Positions 16,883 to 24,954 of a stretch of 58,877 bases of DNA are shown here, one piece after another (position 1 is the first letter of the stretch; each line of letters starts with the position of its first letter). The stretch is from contig CACZWL010000015.1 in assembly GCA_902784865.1 (NCBI GenBank), forward strand, positions 46,699-105,575. The letters are read 5' to 3'. This DNA comes from an uncultured Bacteroidota bacterium. GTDB taxonomy: Bacteria; Bacteroidota; Bacteroidia; Bacteroidales; P3. The notes beneath the pieces were generated by a model, which had not been told where the DNA came from, did not search any database, and saw only the letters and a list, made by a program, of their open reading frames with translations. Position numbers and translations under genes: made by a program.

Positions 16883-17472
16883 TACGCTGCCTCCTCCAAT
16901 CTTTCAGCCAACGCCTCACACAGGACGCGGCTCATATTGACCTCTACGGCGTTGCCTATGTACTTCTTCTGTTCCGACTGAGTGCCTACCAGCACATAGT
17001 CTGGAGGGAAGCCCATAATGGCTTTCAGTTCCGATATTTTGAGCATACGCATCTTGATGTCAGTGATACAGTAGAGAGCCATAAACTCCTTGATTTTGCG
17101 CGTCATAGGGCTATCATCCTCGAACACGGCGATACCCACGCCCTGCTCCGTCTGCACCAGGTAGGGCGGCACTTTATCCATACGAGCCACGAGCGTAAAG
17201 CAGGGGTCGTCCACGGAGCTGCCGTCTGCTGCTCCAAGACGGGCAATTTCAACCTGCTTACTTCTGTACGGTTTGCCCGTCCATTGACGGACGCTGAGCT
17301 CCGCATTACCATTTCGCACGTCATTGATACGGCTTTCCCACAATGGCCAGTTGGCTCGTATGGTGTGCAACTTTTCTTTTCGTTGCAGTTTCTCCTTGAA
17401 CTCCGTTGGCTCTCCAGCCCTCGGATGCGTCGCAGGAAACACCCGCGACAGCATAATCACATAAGTTTTCAT
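16882..17472 (-). CDS. Chimeric protein: ASCH-like N-terminus fused to a cytosine-methyltransferase C-terminus
   Basis: 196 residues from the ATG at 17472. Residues 1-85 (YVIMLSRVFPATHPRAGEP, KEKLHTIRANWPLWESRI, LSVRQWTGKPYRSKQ) match a common Bacteroidetes phage ASCH-like protein. Residues about 87-196 match the C-terminal 110 residues of the phage's own cytosine methyltransferase at 26303-27904: PCFTLVARMDK.PP, SPMTRKIKEFMA, DIKMRMLK.SEL, VGTQSEQKK.IGNAVEVN. That segment holds motifs IX-X, without motifs I, IV or VI. It cannot be a methyltransferase alone. It may be a deletion fusion, or a decoy or partner that competes with the full enzyme (inference). The open frame and clean junction argue that it is expressed. 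Confidence 0.75.
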   Translation of the reverse strand: MKTYVIMLSRVFPATHPRAGEPTEFKEKLQRKEKLHTIRANWPLWESRINDVRNGNAELSVRQWTGKPYRSKQVEIARLGAADGSSVDDPCFTLVARMDKVPPYLVQTEQGVGIAVFEDDSPMTRKIKEFMALYCITDIKMRMLKISELKAIMGFPPDYVLVGTQSEQKKYIGNAVEVNMSRVLCEALAERLEEAA

Positions 17473-17669
17473 CTTGTTTCTCCTTTCTCTTTGAAACACA
17501 GCACACTACCACGGCTATATTTCAGCCATTCTGCCTCGTTCCATTCGACGTCGTAGGGGCGGATTTTAAGAATGGGAAAGTGGAGGATGTATCGGTGCCT
17601 GAGGTGGTATTGCTGCTGGTAGCGGTGCATAATGCGCCGGTTGATGATGGTTTGCTTGTCTCGTTTCAT
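17469..17669 (-). CDS. Small basic phage protein, function unknown
   Basis: 66 residues, rich in Arg, His, Tyr and Gln (NRRIMHRYQQQYHLRHRYILH). Its stop overlaps the start of the chimeric gene by the ATGA arrangement, and it begins 3 bases after the DUF7666 gene ends. No motif recognised. Confidence 0.5.
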   Translation of the reverse strand: MKRDKQTIINRRIMHRYQQQYHLRHRYILHFPILKIRPYDVEWNEAEWLKYSRGSVLCFKEKGETR

Positions 17670-17672
17670 TGC

Positions 17673-18374
17673 TCATCCTCCTACCTCGACCAGTTCGCCG
17701 TCGCGTACGGTGTACCATGTGTCGGCCTTGACCGTCTCGCCGTCCACCACGACGGCCTTCCATTCCTTGATATTGAAATTGTCATCGTTTTCCACAGCCA
17801 CCACAAGCAGGGCTCCGATGCCACCGCGCACCTTGGCATTTTCGTGACGGGCTACGGCGACGCCGTTTTTACCTACGGAAGCTGAACCTCTGCTCGTGGC
17901 AGCACCTCTATAGCCAGCCGTGGCAGCACCTCTATAGCCAGCCGTGGCAGCACCGCTATCGCCAGCCGTGGCAGCACCGCTATCGCCAGCCGTGGCAGCA
18001 CCGCTATAGCCAGCCGTGGCAGGCTTGCCTGGTTCTGCGTTGTTCTCATTGGTGATATGCTTCTTCACCCACTCCACATGAGCTTTGACAAGCCCAGGGA
18101 TGCCTATCTCGGCACCGACCGTCAATTTCGAGCAGCAGATCTTCTCTTCTTTTCTATGCACCTCGCCTTCGGCCTCTACCTCGCAATAGCGCGACGGCTT
18201 TCCGTATTCTGCCGGTGGATAGTAGTCAAACACATTCAACGGCGACTCATCTTCGCCGATGGCGTGAAACCCTTTCTGGCATATTTCAATGCAATCTTCT
18301 GTGTAGGTCTTCCCGACCTCGTACTGAAAACCTCTGCACTGGAGGTTTTCGTCAAATCCTTTGAATGCTTTCAT
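17673..18374 (-). CDS. DUF7666-type phage protein with octapeptide repeats
   Basis: 233 residues from the ATG at 18374. Residues 1-90 (KAFKGFDENLQCRGFQYEVG, ICQKGFHA, NVFDYYPP, RYCEVEAEG) match the DUF7666 type seen in many phages. Residues about 116-160 are tandem octapeptides of the form AATAG(D/Y)(S/R)G, encoded by 24-bp repeats. The C-terminal part returns to a beta-rich domain (GVAVARHENAKVRGGIGALL, ADTWYTVRDGEL). The repeats could form a small beta-solenoid and may change in number between isolates. Function unknown. Confidence 0.75.
   Translation of the reverse strand: MKAFKGFDENLQCRGFQYEVGKTYTEDCIEICQKGFHAIGEDESPLNVFDYYPPAEYGKPSRYCEVEAEGEVHRKEEKICCSKLTVGAEIGIPGLVKAHVEWVKKHITNENNAEPGKPATAGYSGAATAGDSGAATAGDSGAATAGYRGAATAGYRGAATSRGSASVGKNGVAVARHENAKVRGGIGALLVVAVENDDNFNIKEWKAVVVDGETVKADTWYTVRDGELVEVGG
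17892..18026 (-). repeat. 24-bp tandem repeat array inside the DUF7666 gene
   Basis: About five tandem copies of a 24-bp unit (on the plus strand cagccgtggcagcaccgcta and similar), with small changes at the codon for Tyr/Asp and Ser/Arg. The period is a multiple of three, so copy-number change keeps the frame. Confidence 0.85.
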
Positions 18375-18402
18375 TGTTAAATAAATTGAGGTTTGTCTAT
18401 TT

Positions 18403-18837
18403 TTATTCCACGCCCATGCGTTGGCGGGCTGCATGGAGGGCGCGTTCGATGATTACATGGTTGTCTTTGTTGAAGTCGTAGCGGCGTCCGCCGTAGGCCT
18501 CTTGATCCTTCTTGGCGTTGTCGAGGCTACCATGCCATACGATGGTGCCAGTAGCCTCGTTGACCACAACATATTGAGAGTATCTTACTGTTGACATAAT
18601 TGTTTGATGGTTTATAAAGTCGGTGCAGAGACGGGCTTTGTCCATAAAGACCTTGCCAATGGTGGAGACGTCGGGTTGATGGAAGACACGACCGTCGGAA
18701 TGGCCTTTAGGACAAGAGCCCATGAAATACTCCTTGGTTACGAGATTGAACGACGGGCCGGAAGTGTCGCGGACACAAAGCTCGCAATCACTGCAACGGG
18801 AGAGAAAGTTGCTTTTTGGTGTTGCTGTCTTTGGCAT
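18403..18837 (-). CDS. Phage protein with N-terminal cysteine cluster, function unknown
   Basis: 144 residues from the ATG at 18837 (ATG 18843 is an alternative). The N-terminus has a cysteine cluster (FLSRCSDCELCVRDTSG, then FMGSCPKGH) that looks like a metal-binding knuckle. A second part starts at MSTVRYSQYVVVNEATGTIV and contains a short domain ending LHAARQRMG. It overlaps the small coiled-coil gene upstream by about 50 bases. No characterised family recognised. Confidence 0.55.
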   Translation of the reverse strand: MPKTATPKSNFLSRCSDCELCVRDTSGPSFNLVTKEYFMGSCPKGHSDGRVFHQPDVSTIGKVFMDKARLCTDFINHQTIMSTVRYSQYVVVNEATGTIVWHGSLDNAKKDQEAYGGRRYDFNKDNHVIIERALHAARQRMGVE

Positions 18838-18964
18838 ATTCATTGATTTTTTCGATGCGTTTCTTGATTCGAGTAGCATAGGTATTCATCGACCGCTGCA
18901 TGTTGTCAATGTCGAGTTGAAGGCGAGATAGTTCGCGATTGAGTTTCCAGTTTTCGTCGCTCAT
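18788..18964 (-). CDS. Small coiled-coil phage protein
   Basis: A 58-residue ORF beginning MSDENWKLNRELSRLQLDID, with heptad-spaced Leu, Ile and Met, and a basic middle (RIKKRIEKINEYA). It starts 12 bases after the SSB-like gene ends and overlaps the next gene by about 50 bases. Composition and spacing suggest a real gene. It could be an oligomerising accessory factor. Confidence 0.5.
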   Translation of the reverse strand: MSDENWKLNRELSRLQLDIDNMQRSMNTYATRIKKRIEKINEYAKDSNTKKQLSLPLQ

Positions 18965-18976
18965 GGCAATCAGTTT

Positions 18977-19429
18977 TTAGAATGGCAAGTCATCTTCTCC
19001 ATTGGGCATTTGCACAGGGGCCCAAGCCGCGGCGGGCTGCTGCTGGAAGTTAGCCGGGAACTGCATTTGTTGCTGCGGTGCTTGTGCCTGTGGCGCAGCG
19101 CTGGGTCGAGCGGGGGCAGGGGCAGGAGCAGGAGCGCCCTGTGGAGCCGTGCCGTACATGGGCGAGACGCTGAACGCTTGCAGGTCGGTGTACCACTTCT
19201 CGTTGAACTCGCGGGATTCGGGGTTGTACTTCACCGTTACCATCGTGCCAACGGGAATATTGCGAACGATGTTGACCTTCTCTTCGCCGAAGAGAGTGAA
19301 TGCAACCTTGCGGGGGTATTCCTCGCCGTATTCCACGACGAAGCCGCCACGCATCCAGTGGCCACGCTGACTGTCGCCCTCCTGGGTTGGGAGGAGCTGA
19401 ATAATCTTTCCGTTAATCTGTTGTGCCAT
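18977..19429 (-). CDS. Single-stranded DNA-binding-like protein (DUF3127 type)
   Basis: 150 residues. The N-terminal half (MAQQINGKIIQLLPTQEGDS, GGFVVEYGEEYPRKVAFTLFG, VGTMVTVKYNPESREF, WYTDLQAF) is the OB-fold pattern of the DUF3127 group common in Bacteroidetes. A Pro/Ala/Gln linker follows, and the tail is GEDDLPF, the acidic tip by which SSB proteins recruit replication partners. It would coat ssDNA during phage replication. It directly precedes accessory genes and follows the primase-helicase in transcription order. Confidence 0.8.
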   Translation of the reverse strand: MAQQINGKIIQLLPTQEGDSQRGHWMRGGFVVEYGEEYPRKVAFTLFGEEKVNIVRNIPVGTMVTVKYNPESREFNEKWYTDLQAFSVSPMYGTAPQGAPAPAPAPARPSAAPQAQAPQQQMQFPANFQQQPAAAWAPVQMPNGEDDLPF

Positions 19430-19461
19430 AATTTTGAGAATTAAATGATTAATATTGAATT

Positions 19462-21606
19462 TTAATAAGGTACATCATCATTAGAGGTAAAGTCCAGTTC
19501 GTCCATGTATTGCCCATGCTGCTGGTCGAAATTGACGTTCTGCATCATGGCTGAAATGGAGAGTTGCTGCTGGCCCACGTTAGACCATCCGTAGTTGACA
19601 CTCTCCCATTCGGTATCTTTGAGACGGTTGGACTCCTTCTCGAAGAAGAGCTGGATGAAAGTATCGACGGCAGAACCCTTGTCACGACACTTGCAAATCT
19701 CGATGCAGTTGGTGCAGCCCGAGGCTGTGATACGTCCAACGGCATCGGCACCGAGGAACTCCGGGGCAAAGGTCATGAAATCCTTGTTGACACGGTGCAT
19801 GATGAAGACATTCTGGGCAAGGTCGGTGATATGGCCAGAGCCACTGACGCTGTTCATGCGGAGGAAGCCGCCGGACTTGTTTGGGTGAGCCACGATGTGG
19901 ATATGGATGTCAAGCTCTTTGGCGAGAGCCGTGAGAGCCACCATCAACCTGTCTTGTTGTTCGTACTTATCACCGGGGACACCCGTGAGGTCGAGTGTCA
20001 TGAGGTTGTCGAAGATGGCCACATCCACGTCGAATGTCTCTTTGAGTTTGCGAAGCTCGTCGATTATCTGGGTGATGTTGGAACCGTACTCGTTATTGAA
20101 GAGACGGAAATGTTTGTCGATCCAGGGGTCGATATGTTCGCAGATGTTCTTTGGGGTATAGAAGTAGCCCTCGACAGAGGTAGGACGGTTATACTGTTTG
20201 CCTGATGCTTGCAGGTAGAGCCACTGTTTCACCTCGGAACAGTCAAGCTCGCCAGTCCAGAGCGCCGAGTTATAGCTTTTGTCGGCAGCGTTGAGGATAA
20301 GCATATTGAGGAGGCTCGACTTGCCGCAGCCACGGTAGCCACTCCAGACAGTGACGTGCTTACGCTTGAAGCCGATAATCTTGCGGTCAATCTGCTCAAT
20401 ACCCGATGGCACATACTGCTTGATGTCGAACGAAGGCAGTGCGACAGAACTCATGGTGAGCCAGACATTGCCCTTCTCCTCGGTAGGCTGTATGGGTGCC
20501 GGGGGCTGAACGGTTGGCAGTTGTCGGAGTTGCGACTTGTCGAGGTGTCGCAGGTTCTTATAGAGGAAGTCTTGACGCTCCTGGTGGTCGTAGGCATTGG
20601 GTTCGTACTTCAGGCGCACGTCTTTCCAGCCGAAGCCGTTGCAGGTGTCGTGGAGGCACTTGTAGGCGATGGCTCCGTTGTCGTAGCGAAAGAGGACAGC
20701 ATCCTTGCCCGCATGTTCGGGGTTGAAGAGACAATGTTCGAGGTAGTAGCGAGTGCCGTCCGCGCTCTTGGCCTTGCCGACAATGTTGATGCCGTGAGCA
20801 GCACACCATTGTTCGAGGTCGAAATCTCCTCGACGCTGGTAGTCGTAATTGCGGGCAGGGAGATTGTCCTTCTTGTTGTCCTCGTCGGCAGGAGCGAACT
20901 GAGCCGATATGGCAGCGAAAGACATGATAGGAGTCGGGGTGATGATGTCCGGCACCTTGATGATACGACACATGCGCTGCGGTTGAGAGGGAATATTGGC
21001 ACCCTTGCGGTTGTAGCATCCTGGCAGACGAGCGATGCGAGAGGCATTGTAGACCACGCTGTCCACCTTGACAGATGCAGTTGTGAAAGCAATGCCGAGA
21101 GCCGCGATGAAATCCTTGACCAGTTTGTCGGTGTCATCGTTCTGTGGCATGTCGCAGGGGATATAGAGGTGGTATCCGTTGCCGCTATCCACCACCACGG
21201 GTTGGCTGATGCCGTGAGCGACGAGCCAGTTGTAGGCGTGACCCGCCACCTTGCGAGCCGCCTCTTTCTGTTCATCGGTCGAGTTGGTATCTTTGGGACG
21301 GTTGCAGTCGAAGTCGACGAACACCCAGCTGCGGTGTATGATTTCTTTGTCCTGAGTCGAGGTGCCGCCCAGCTTGACCTGTTCGCACTGTGGCCGTCCG
21401 TAGGTGTTCTGGTCGGGGTCGTTGACGGTGAAGTATATGTTGAAGTCCGAGTTGGCATCGACATCGCGGATGATGTTGTTGATGTCGCGGTAGTAGCCGG
21501 AGAGCGTCTTCTTGCCCTGCATGTAGCGCAGTTCCACAAGGTCGCCGTCATGCTTGAAGATGTGCCACCAAGACCGTAGTTGTTCTATTTGTTCCTGTGT
21601 CAGCAT
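19462..21606 (-). CDS. Phage primase-helicase (AEP-type primase plus DnaB/RecA-type helicase)
   Basis: 714 residues. The first half has the archaeo-eukaryotic primase pattern seen in phage and plasmid replication proteins: WVFVDFDCNRPKD (catalytic Asp pair, near residue 97), DSGNGYHLYIPCD, and SRIARLPGCYNRKG. A cysteine/His cluster (CLHDTCNGFGW) follows. The second half is a RecA-like helicase with Walker A GYRGCGKSS near residue 425, a Walker B strand VDVAIFDNL, and IHIHIVAHPNKSGG. It would unwind DNA and make primers at the fork, working with the initiator encoded just upstream. Confidence 0.88.
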   Translation of the reverse strand: MLTQEQIEQLRSWWHIFKHDGDLVELRYMQGKKTLSGYYRDINNIIRDVDANSDFNIYFTVNDPDQNTYGRPQCEQVKLGGTSTQDKEIIHRSWVFVDFDCNRPKDTNSTDEQKEAARKVAGHAYNWLVAHGISQPVVVDSGNGYHLYIPCDMPQNDDTDKLVKDFIAALGIAFTTASVKVDSVVYNASRIARLPGCYNRKGANIPSQPQRMCRIIKVPDIITPTPIMSFAAISAQFAPADEDNKKDNLPARNYDYQRRGDFDLEQWCAAHGINIVGKAKSADGTRYYLEHCLFNPEHAGKDAVLFRYDNGAIAYKCLHDTCNGFGWKDVRLKYEPNAYDHQERQDFLYKNLRHLDKSQLRQLPTVQPPAPIQPTEEKGNVWLTMSSVALPSFDIKQYVPSGIEQIDRKIIGFKRKHVTVWSGYRGCGKSSLLNMLILNAADKSYNSALWTGELDCSEVKQWLYLQASGKQYNRPTSVEGYFYTPKNICEHIDPWIDKHFRLFNNEYGSNITQIIDELRKLKETFDVDVAIFDNLMTLDLTGVPGDKYEQQDRLMVALTALAKELDIHIHIVAHPNKSGGFLRMNSVSGSGHITDLAQNVFIMHRVNKDFMTFAPEFLGADAVGRITASGCTNCIEICKCRDKGSAVDTFIQLFFEKESNRLKDTEWESVNYGWSNVGQQQLSISAMMQNVNFDQQHGQYMDELDFTSNDDVPY

Positions 21607-21609
21607 GGG

Positions 21610-22371
21610 TTAGAATTTGAAAGCTGATTTTGCACGTTCCATTTCGGAGGGGATGCGGAAACCGTTATTGTTCTGTTGCTCGTTGTCGGATGATGGTTGA
21701 GGGGATGACTGTTTGCGCATGGACTCCCAGTTGCGGATGGCCGCCTTCCAGTCCTTCATGGGTTTGTTCTTTCCGACGGTCCAGCCGCAGGCGTCGTAGT
21801 AGTTGAGGAAGTGCTGGGGGTCGATATTGTTGCCGCGTTCCTGGCAGTAGGCGGTGACCTCTTCGAGGGAGGGTCGGACGAATTGTCTGCTGGAGCGCTT
21901 GGGTTTCTCCTCGGTGGGGGGATTATAGGGGGGGATATTATTATCTTCTTCCCTTCTTGATAATTCTTTATAGGGGGTCTGGGGGATGCTTTCTTCGTCG
22001 TGTGTCACTGGCATGTCAACTGGTGTGTCATCTTGTGTGTATGATGCCGTGTCAACGGCTTGGTATTTCTCGAAGTTAGAGATTGTTAGGATGGTGTAAC
22101 CGTGTGTTGTTTCCTGTGTCAGTTCATGTGTTGAAAGAAGGTGCTTGAGTGCAGTTCTCAATTGGCTAACAGTGAGGCCGCTTTCCTCCTTGGTGGCCAT
22201 GGATCGTATAGTGGCGACGAACTGCCCCACCTCTATAGTGCGCCCTCTCCACTGCGATGGCCTATGATTGGCCTTAACGAGACAGTACTGGAAGAATACG
22301 CGAGTGTTAAGGTCTGTCCACCACTCCCAGTCCTGAATGCTTCTATATAGTTTTACCCATCCGGTTTTCAT
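21610..22371 (-). CDS. Phage replication initiator / DnaD-like wHTH protein
   Basis: 253 residues. The N-terminus (GWVKLYRSIQDWEWWTD, ANHRPSQWRGRTIEVGQFV, LTVSQLRTALKHL) is the winged-helix domain of phage replication initiator proteins that resemble DnaD or RepR N-termini. A Ser/Pro/Glu-rich linker follows. The C-terminal module (RPSLEEVTAYCQERGNNIDP, FLNYYDACGWTVGKNKPM, DWKAAIRNWE) is the helical segment of the DnaD-associated domain. It probably binds the phage origin and loads the helicase. It ends 3 bases before the primase-helicase gene starts. Confidence 0.82.
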   Translation of the reverse strand: MKTGWVKLYRSIQDWEWWTDLNTRVFFQYCLVKANHRPSQWRGRTIEVGQFVATIRSMATKEESGLTVSQLRTALKHLLSTHELTQETTHGYTILTISNFEKYQAVDTASYTQDDTPVDMPVTHDEESIPQTPYKELSRREEDNNIPPYNPPTEEKPKRSSRQFVRPSLEEVTAYCQERGNNIDPQHFLNYYDACGWTVGKNKPMKDWKAAIRNWESMRKQSSPQPSSDNEQQNNNGFRIPSEMERAKSAFKF

Positions 22372-22390
22372 GTTGTCGAAGTTATTTAGA

Positions 22391-22444
22391 GGGGCACCCG
22401 GATTCGAACCAGGGCGGTCGCGAGCCGCGCTGCCGTGCTGCCCC
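22391..22444 (-). tRNA. D-arm-less tRNA-like element (anticodon CGC, Ala-like); probably degenerate
   Basis: 54 nt. On the minus strand it has a 6-bp acceptor (GGGGCA with TGCCCC), one arm with 4-bp stem GCGG/CCGC and 7-base loop CTCGCGA (anticodon CGC), and a canonical T arm (CCTGG, loop TTCGAAT, CCGGG). There is no D arm and no variable loop. It may be a decayed tRNA or a structured RNA kept for another purpose. It sits between the initiator gene and the conserved phage gene. Confidence 0.55.
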
Positions 22445-22458
22445 TGAGGTTGGCGGGG

Positions 22459-23094
22459 TTATTCCGCTTGGGGTGTATCGATGATTTCGAGGCCCATCAT
22501 TTGAGCGTAGATGTCAATGAACTGCTTTCCGGCATACTCTGCCAACTCCTCCGACTTGAAGGCAAGGCGCGACCCGCTGCCCGTGCTCGAGACCGAAGAA
22601 TCGTGATACGCAACCGCACAAGCGAGTCCGCCACGCGCGTACGCACCGTAGTACGACCGACCAACGACGCGGCAGGAACGCCGCTCTTCCTCGTCAAGTT
22701 CGTTCTCCATTTCCGCCTTGGTGTAGAGGCGATACCACGGAGCCCAGCGGTATTCGCCATCCTCGTACTTAGGTTTCCAACCCTCGTTGAGAGCCGCCAC
22801 GATGATGCGGAGTTTGAGGTAGGCCACGATGTCGGTAGCCGAGCCCATCTTCTCTACCTCTTGGTTGGTGTGGGTCAGTTCGTCATATTGGAATACGAGT
22901 GGGTTGCTATCGCCAAGGGCACGTCTGGCATCCTCGAACGTCTTTATGCGTTCAGTGACAGGGCGGTTGTCCTTCGTGGGCTGGCAGGCGTTTTGGTTAG
23001 CCTCGGTGCCGAAGAGCGCGTCGAGGACTTGTTTGATTTCGGGGATTGTTGCCGCGCGGTAGGCGGCGTTGATTTGTTGTTGTGTGATTTCCAT
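22459..23094 (-). CDS. Conserved phage protein of the replication/recombination cluster
   Basis: 211 residues from the ATG at 23094; the frame stays open to an ATG at 23196, which would add 34 residues rich in Arg and Lys (QRERKNIRIF), a less likely start. Features: VTERIKTFEDARRALGD, IVAYLKLRIIVAALNEGW, YRWAPWYRLYT, RRSCRVVGRSYYGAYARGG and SRLAFKSEELAEYAGKQFID. This is a family common in Bacteroidetes phages, usually beside recombination genes, with no assigned activity known to me. It sits after the exonuclease gene in the operon. Confidence 0.7.
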   Translation of the reverse strand: MEITQQQINAAYRAATIPEIKQVLDALFGTEANQNACQPTKDNRPVTERIKTFEDARRALGDSNPLVFQYDELTHTNQEVEKMGSATDIVAYLKLRIIVAALNEGWKPKYEDGEYRWAPWYRLYTKAEMENELDEEERRSCRVVGRSYYGAYARGGLACAVAYHDSSVSSTGSGSRLAFKSEELAEYAGKQFIDIYAQMMGLEIIDTPQAE

Positions 23095-23198
23095 TGTTTG
23101 TGTTTTTTTGATGAATATTCTTATGTTTTTGCGCTCGCGTTGATATGGCTTTGGGTTGACAGTGCAGTCCGAGTAGTCTACTTTCAGCGTGAACATGG

Positions 23199-23993
23199 TT
23201 ACTTGGATTTTGATTGTCTTTCGCCCATCAGGCGGTCACTGATAGTGTTCTGGCGACGGCCTTCAAGGAACCACTCGATGAAGCGTTCAAGCTGCCCGCG
23301 GATAATGTCCTCGAAGGATGCCAGTGGGTCGGTGTAGGTCTCGTTGTAGAGTTGCATTTCGATGAAGGGGTTGGCCTGTGTCTCGCCGCTTAACTTGCAG
23401 ACCAAGAATGTGAACTGCTTGTAGTCGGGGATGAGGCCTCGTTGGTTGAGGATGTAGGGGTAGATGTAGCGTTGCCACTTGTCGCGGAACTTGCCACCCT
23501 CGTAGCGAGAGGTTGATTTGAGGTCGATGACAGTATCAGTCTTGAAATAGTCGGGGTAGCCATAGAGCTGCACCTTACCATAGCAGGTGTCGATGGTGGC
23601 ATCAACCAGTGCCTGGGGGGTGCATCCCTCGACATAAGATTTGAGATTCTTGATGTCGTCGGCATGGAAGAGGAAGGTATTAGCACCCATAACAGCAGTG
23701 ATGGTGCCGTCGGCGCTGGAGAGTTTGACATCGTCGCGAGTGCTGGGGACGCGGAGCAGCACACAGTCGAGGGCCTCGTTGAGGCAAGTACCGAGGTCGG
23801 CAGCACGTCCGGCAGGAGTGAAGACGCCGTTGCAAGCATCGATGAGGTCCTTCTCCAGCTTTTCGTCCCACTCGGCCAAGGTGTAGGCAGGGCTGTCGAC
23901 CTGTCCGTAGTATTCATCCCACGAACTTTCGCTTTCCTGCCATCCCTGGAACTTGTCGAGCAGAGTTGGTGATAAGTGCATGAGGACAGCCAT
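23199..23993 (-). CDS. PD-(D/E)XK phage exonuclease
   Basis: 264 residues. The centre (YGYPDYFKTDTVIDLKSTSRY) has the PD-(D/E)XK core: Asp in the PDYF strand, D-x-K in VIDLKST, and the following GGKFRDKWQRYIYPYIL helix. This is the pattern of lambda-exonuclease/RecB-type phage nucleases used in recombination. It is encoded directly after the Sak4-like ATPase; the stop-start overlap of one base (position 23993) implies coupling. Together they would resect and pair DNA ends. Confidence 0.8.
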   Translation of the reverse strand: MAVLMHLSPTLLDKFQGWQESESSWDEYYGQVDSPAYTLAEWDEKLEKDLIDACNGVFTPAGRAADLGTCLNEALDCVLLRVPSTRDDVKLSSADGTITAVMGANTFLFHADDIKNLKSYVEGCTPQALVDATIDTCYGKVQLYGYPDYFKTDTVIDLKSTSRYEGGKFRDKWQRYIYPYILNQRGLIPDYKQFTFLVCKLSGETQANPFIEMQLYNETYTDPLASFEDIIRGQLERFIEWFLEGRRQNTISDRLMGERQSKSK

Positions 23994-24907
23994 TATTTGC
24001 CTCCTTTCGTGGTCGATTTGGTGGGACGAGCGGGAGCTTCAGGAGCAGGGGCAGGAGCCTGAGCTTCGGGTTGTGCCTGTTGTGGAGCCTGTGCCGCAGG
24101 TGCTGGTTGAGGTGCGGGCTGGGCAACGTTGCGCATCTTGTTGAAGTTGTCCTGAACGCGCTTGGCGTTCCAGTTGAAGAAGCGGGTGAGGTAGTCGTTA
24201 GCAGCCGTAGCGTTGCCGCTTGCGTCGATAATCATCGGTATAGGCATGGGGTTGTACATTTTGCAAGCATCATCCCACTTGCCGTGGAGGTCGCAAGAGT
24301 TTTTGCACTCGATGTCACCCCAGGGGTCGAAGGTGATGTAGCGGTTGCCGCCATCGGCGAACATGAAGCCCTCCATGTCGAGGTCGGTGGTGATGTCGGG
24401 GGCATTGGACTTGCTGATGTTGGGACGGTAGAAGATGACCTCTTCGGAGCCAACCTTGCGCTTGTCCTCAACGACGTGGGCGACATAGATAACATTCTTT
24501 CCCATGTTGCGCATCTGCTGGACGAACTGCTGGTAGAGAACCTTGCGAGTGCCGTAGGCCTTCATGCTGGGAGTGCCGTCGCGCTGGATGAGCTTTGGGT
24601 AGGTGACGCGGACATACTCCATAGCGGTGTCCATGAGTCGGTCGATGGAGTCGACGATGACCGTCTGGATTTCCGGGCTGTTGCGGAGCTCGTTAATGGC
24701 GGTGTTCACGTCTTCCCAAGTGTTGGGGGTGAACGACGGGATGCGGTGAGCATAGTTCACACGATCCAAACCATTCTCGAAGTCCATGAGTACGGGATTG
24801 GGTGCCGAGCAAGCCAGCGTGGTTTTGCCGCAGGAGGGCATTCCGTAGATTAACATTGAGAGGGTTTTCTTCGGCTCTCTCTCTTCCGGTTTTTTGAAAA
24901 TAGACAT
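23993..24907 (-). CDS. Sak4-like RecA-type recombinase ATPase
   Basis: 304 residues. Walker A at residues 21-30 (YGMPSCGKTT), then PVLMDFENGLDRV, a Walker B strand TVIVDSID, and a helix VLYQQFVQQMRNMG. This is the RecA-core arrangement of phage Sak4-type single-strand annealing ATPases. The last 60 residues are an Ala/Pro/Gln-rich flexible tail ending in a basic KSTTKGGK. The alternation of Pro/Ala/Gln residues is like the linker in the SSB-like protein of this phage. Confidence 0.8.
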   Translation of the reverse strand: MSIFKKPEEREPKKTLSMLIYGMPSCGKTTLACSAPNPVLMDFENGLDRVNYAHRIPSFTPNTWEDVNTAINELRNSPEIQTVIVDSIDRLMDTAMEYVRVTYPKLIQRDGTPSMKAYGTRKVLYQQFVQQMRNMGKNVIYVAHVVEDKRKVGSEEVIFYRPNISKSNAPDITTDLDMEGFMFADGGNRYITFDPWGDIECKNSCDLHGKWDDACKMYNPMPIPMIIDASGNATAANDYLTRFFNWNAKRVQDNFNKMRNVAQPAPQPAPAAQAPQQAQPEAQAPAPAPEAPARPTKSTTKGGK

Positions 24908-24954
24908 AATTTTTTAATTTTGTTGGTGAATAAAAATATTGATTAGACGTAATT

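Noticed and set aside
17892-18026. CRISPR-like repeat array
   Set aside because: Repeats are contiguous with no spacers and code an in-frame octapeptide.
20209-21579. Long open frame (456 codons) opposite the primase-helicase
   Set aside because: Antisense to a gene with clear primase and helicase motifs; composition is a shadow rich in Val, Asp and Gly.
23094-23196. In-frame 34-residue N-terminal extension to the conserved phage gene
   Set aside because: Arg/Lys-rich and unlike the rest; the ATG at 23094 matches the family start. Kept only as an alternative.
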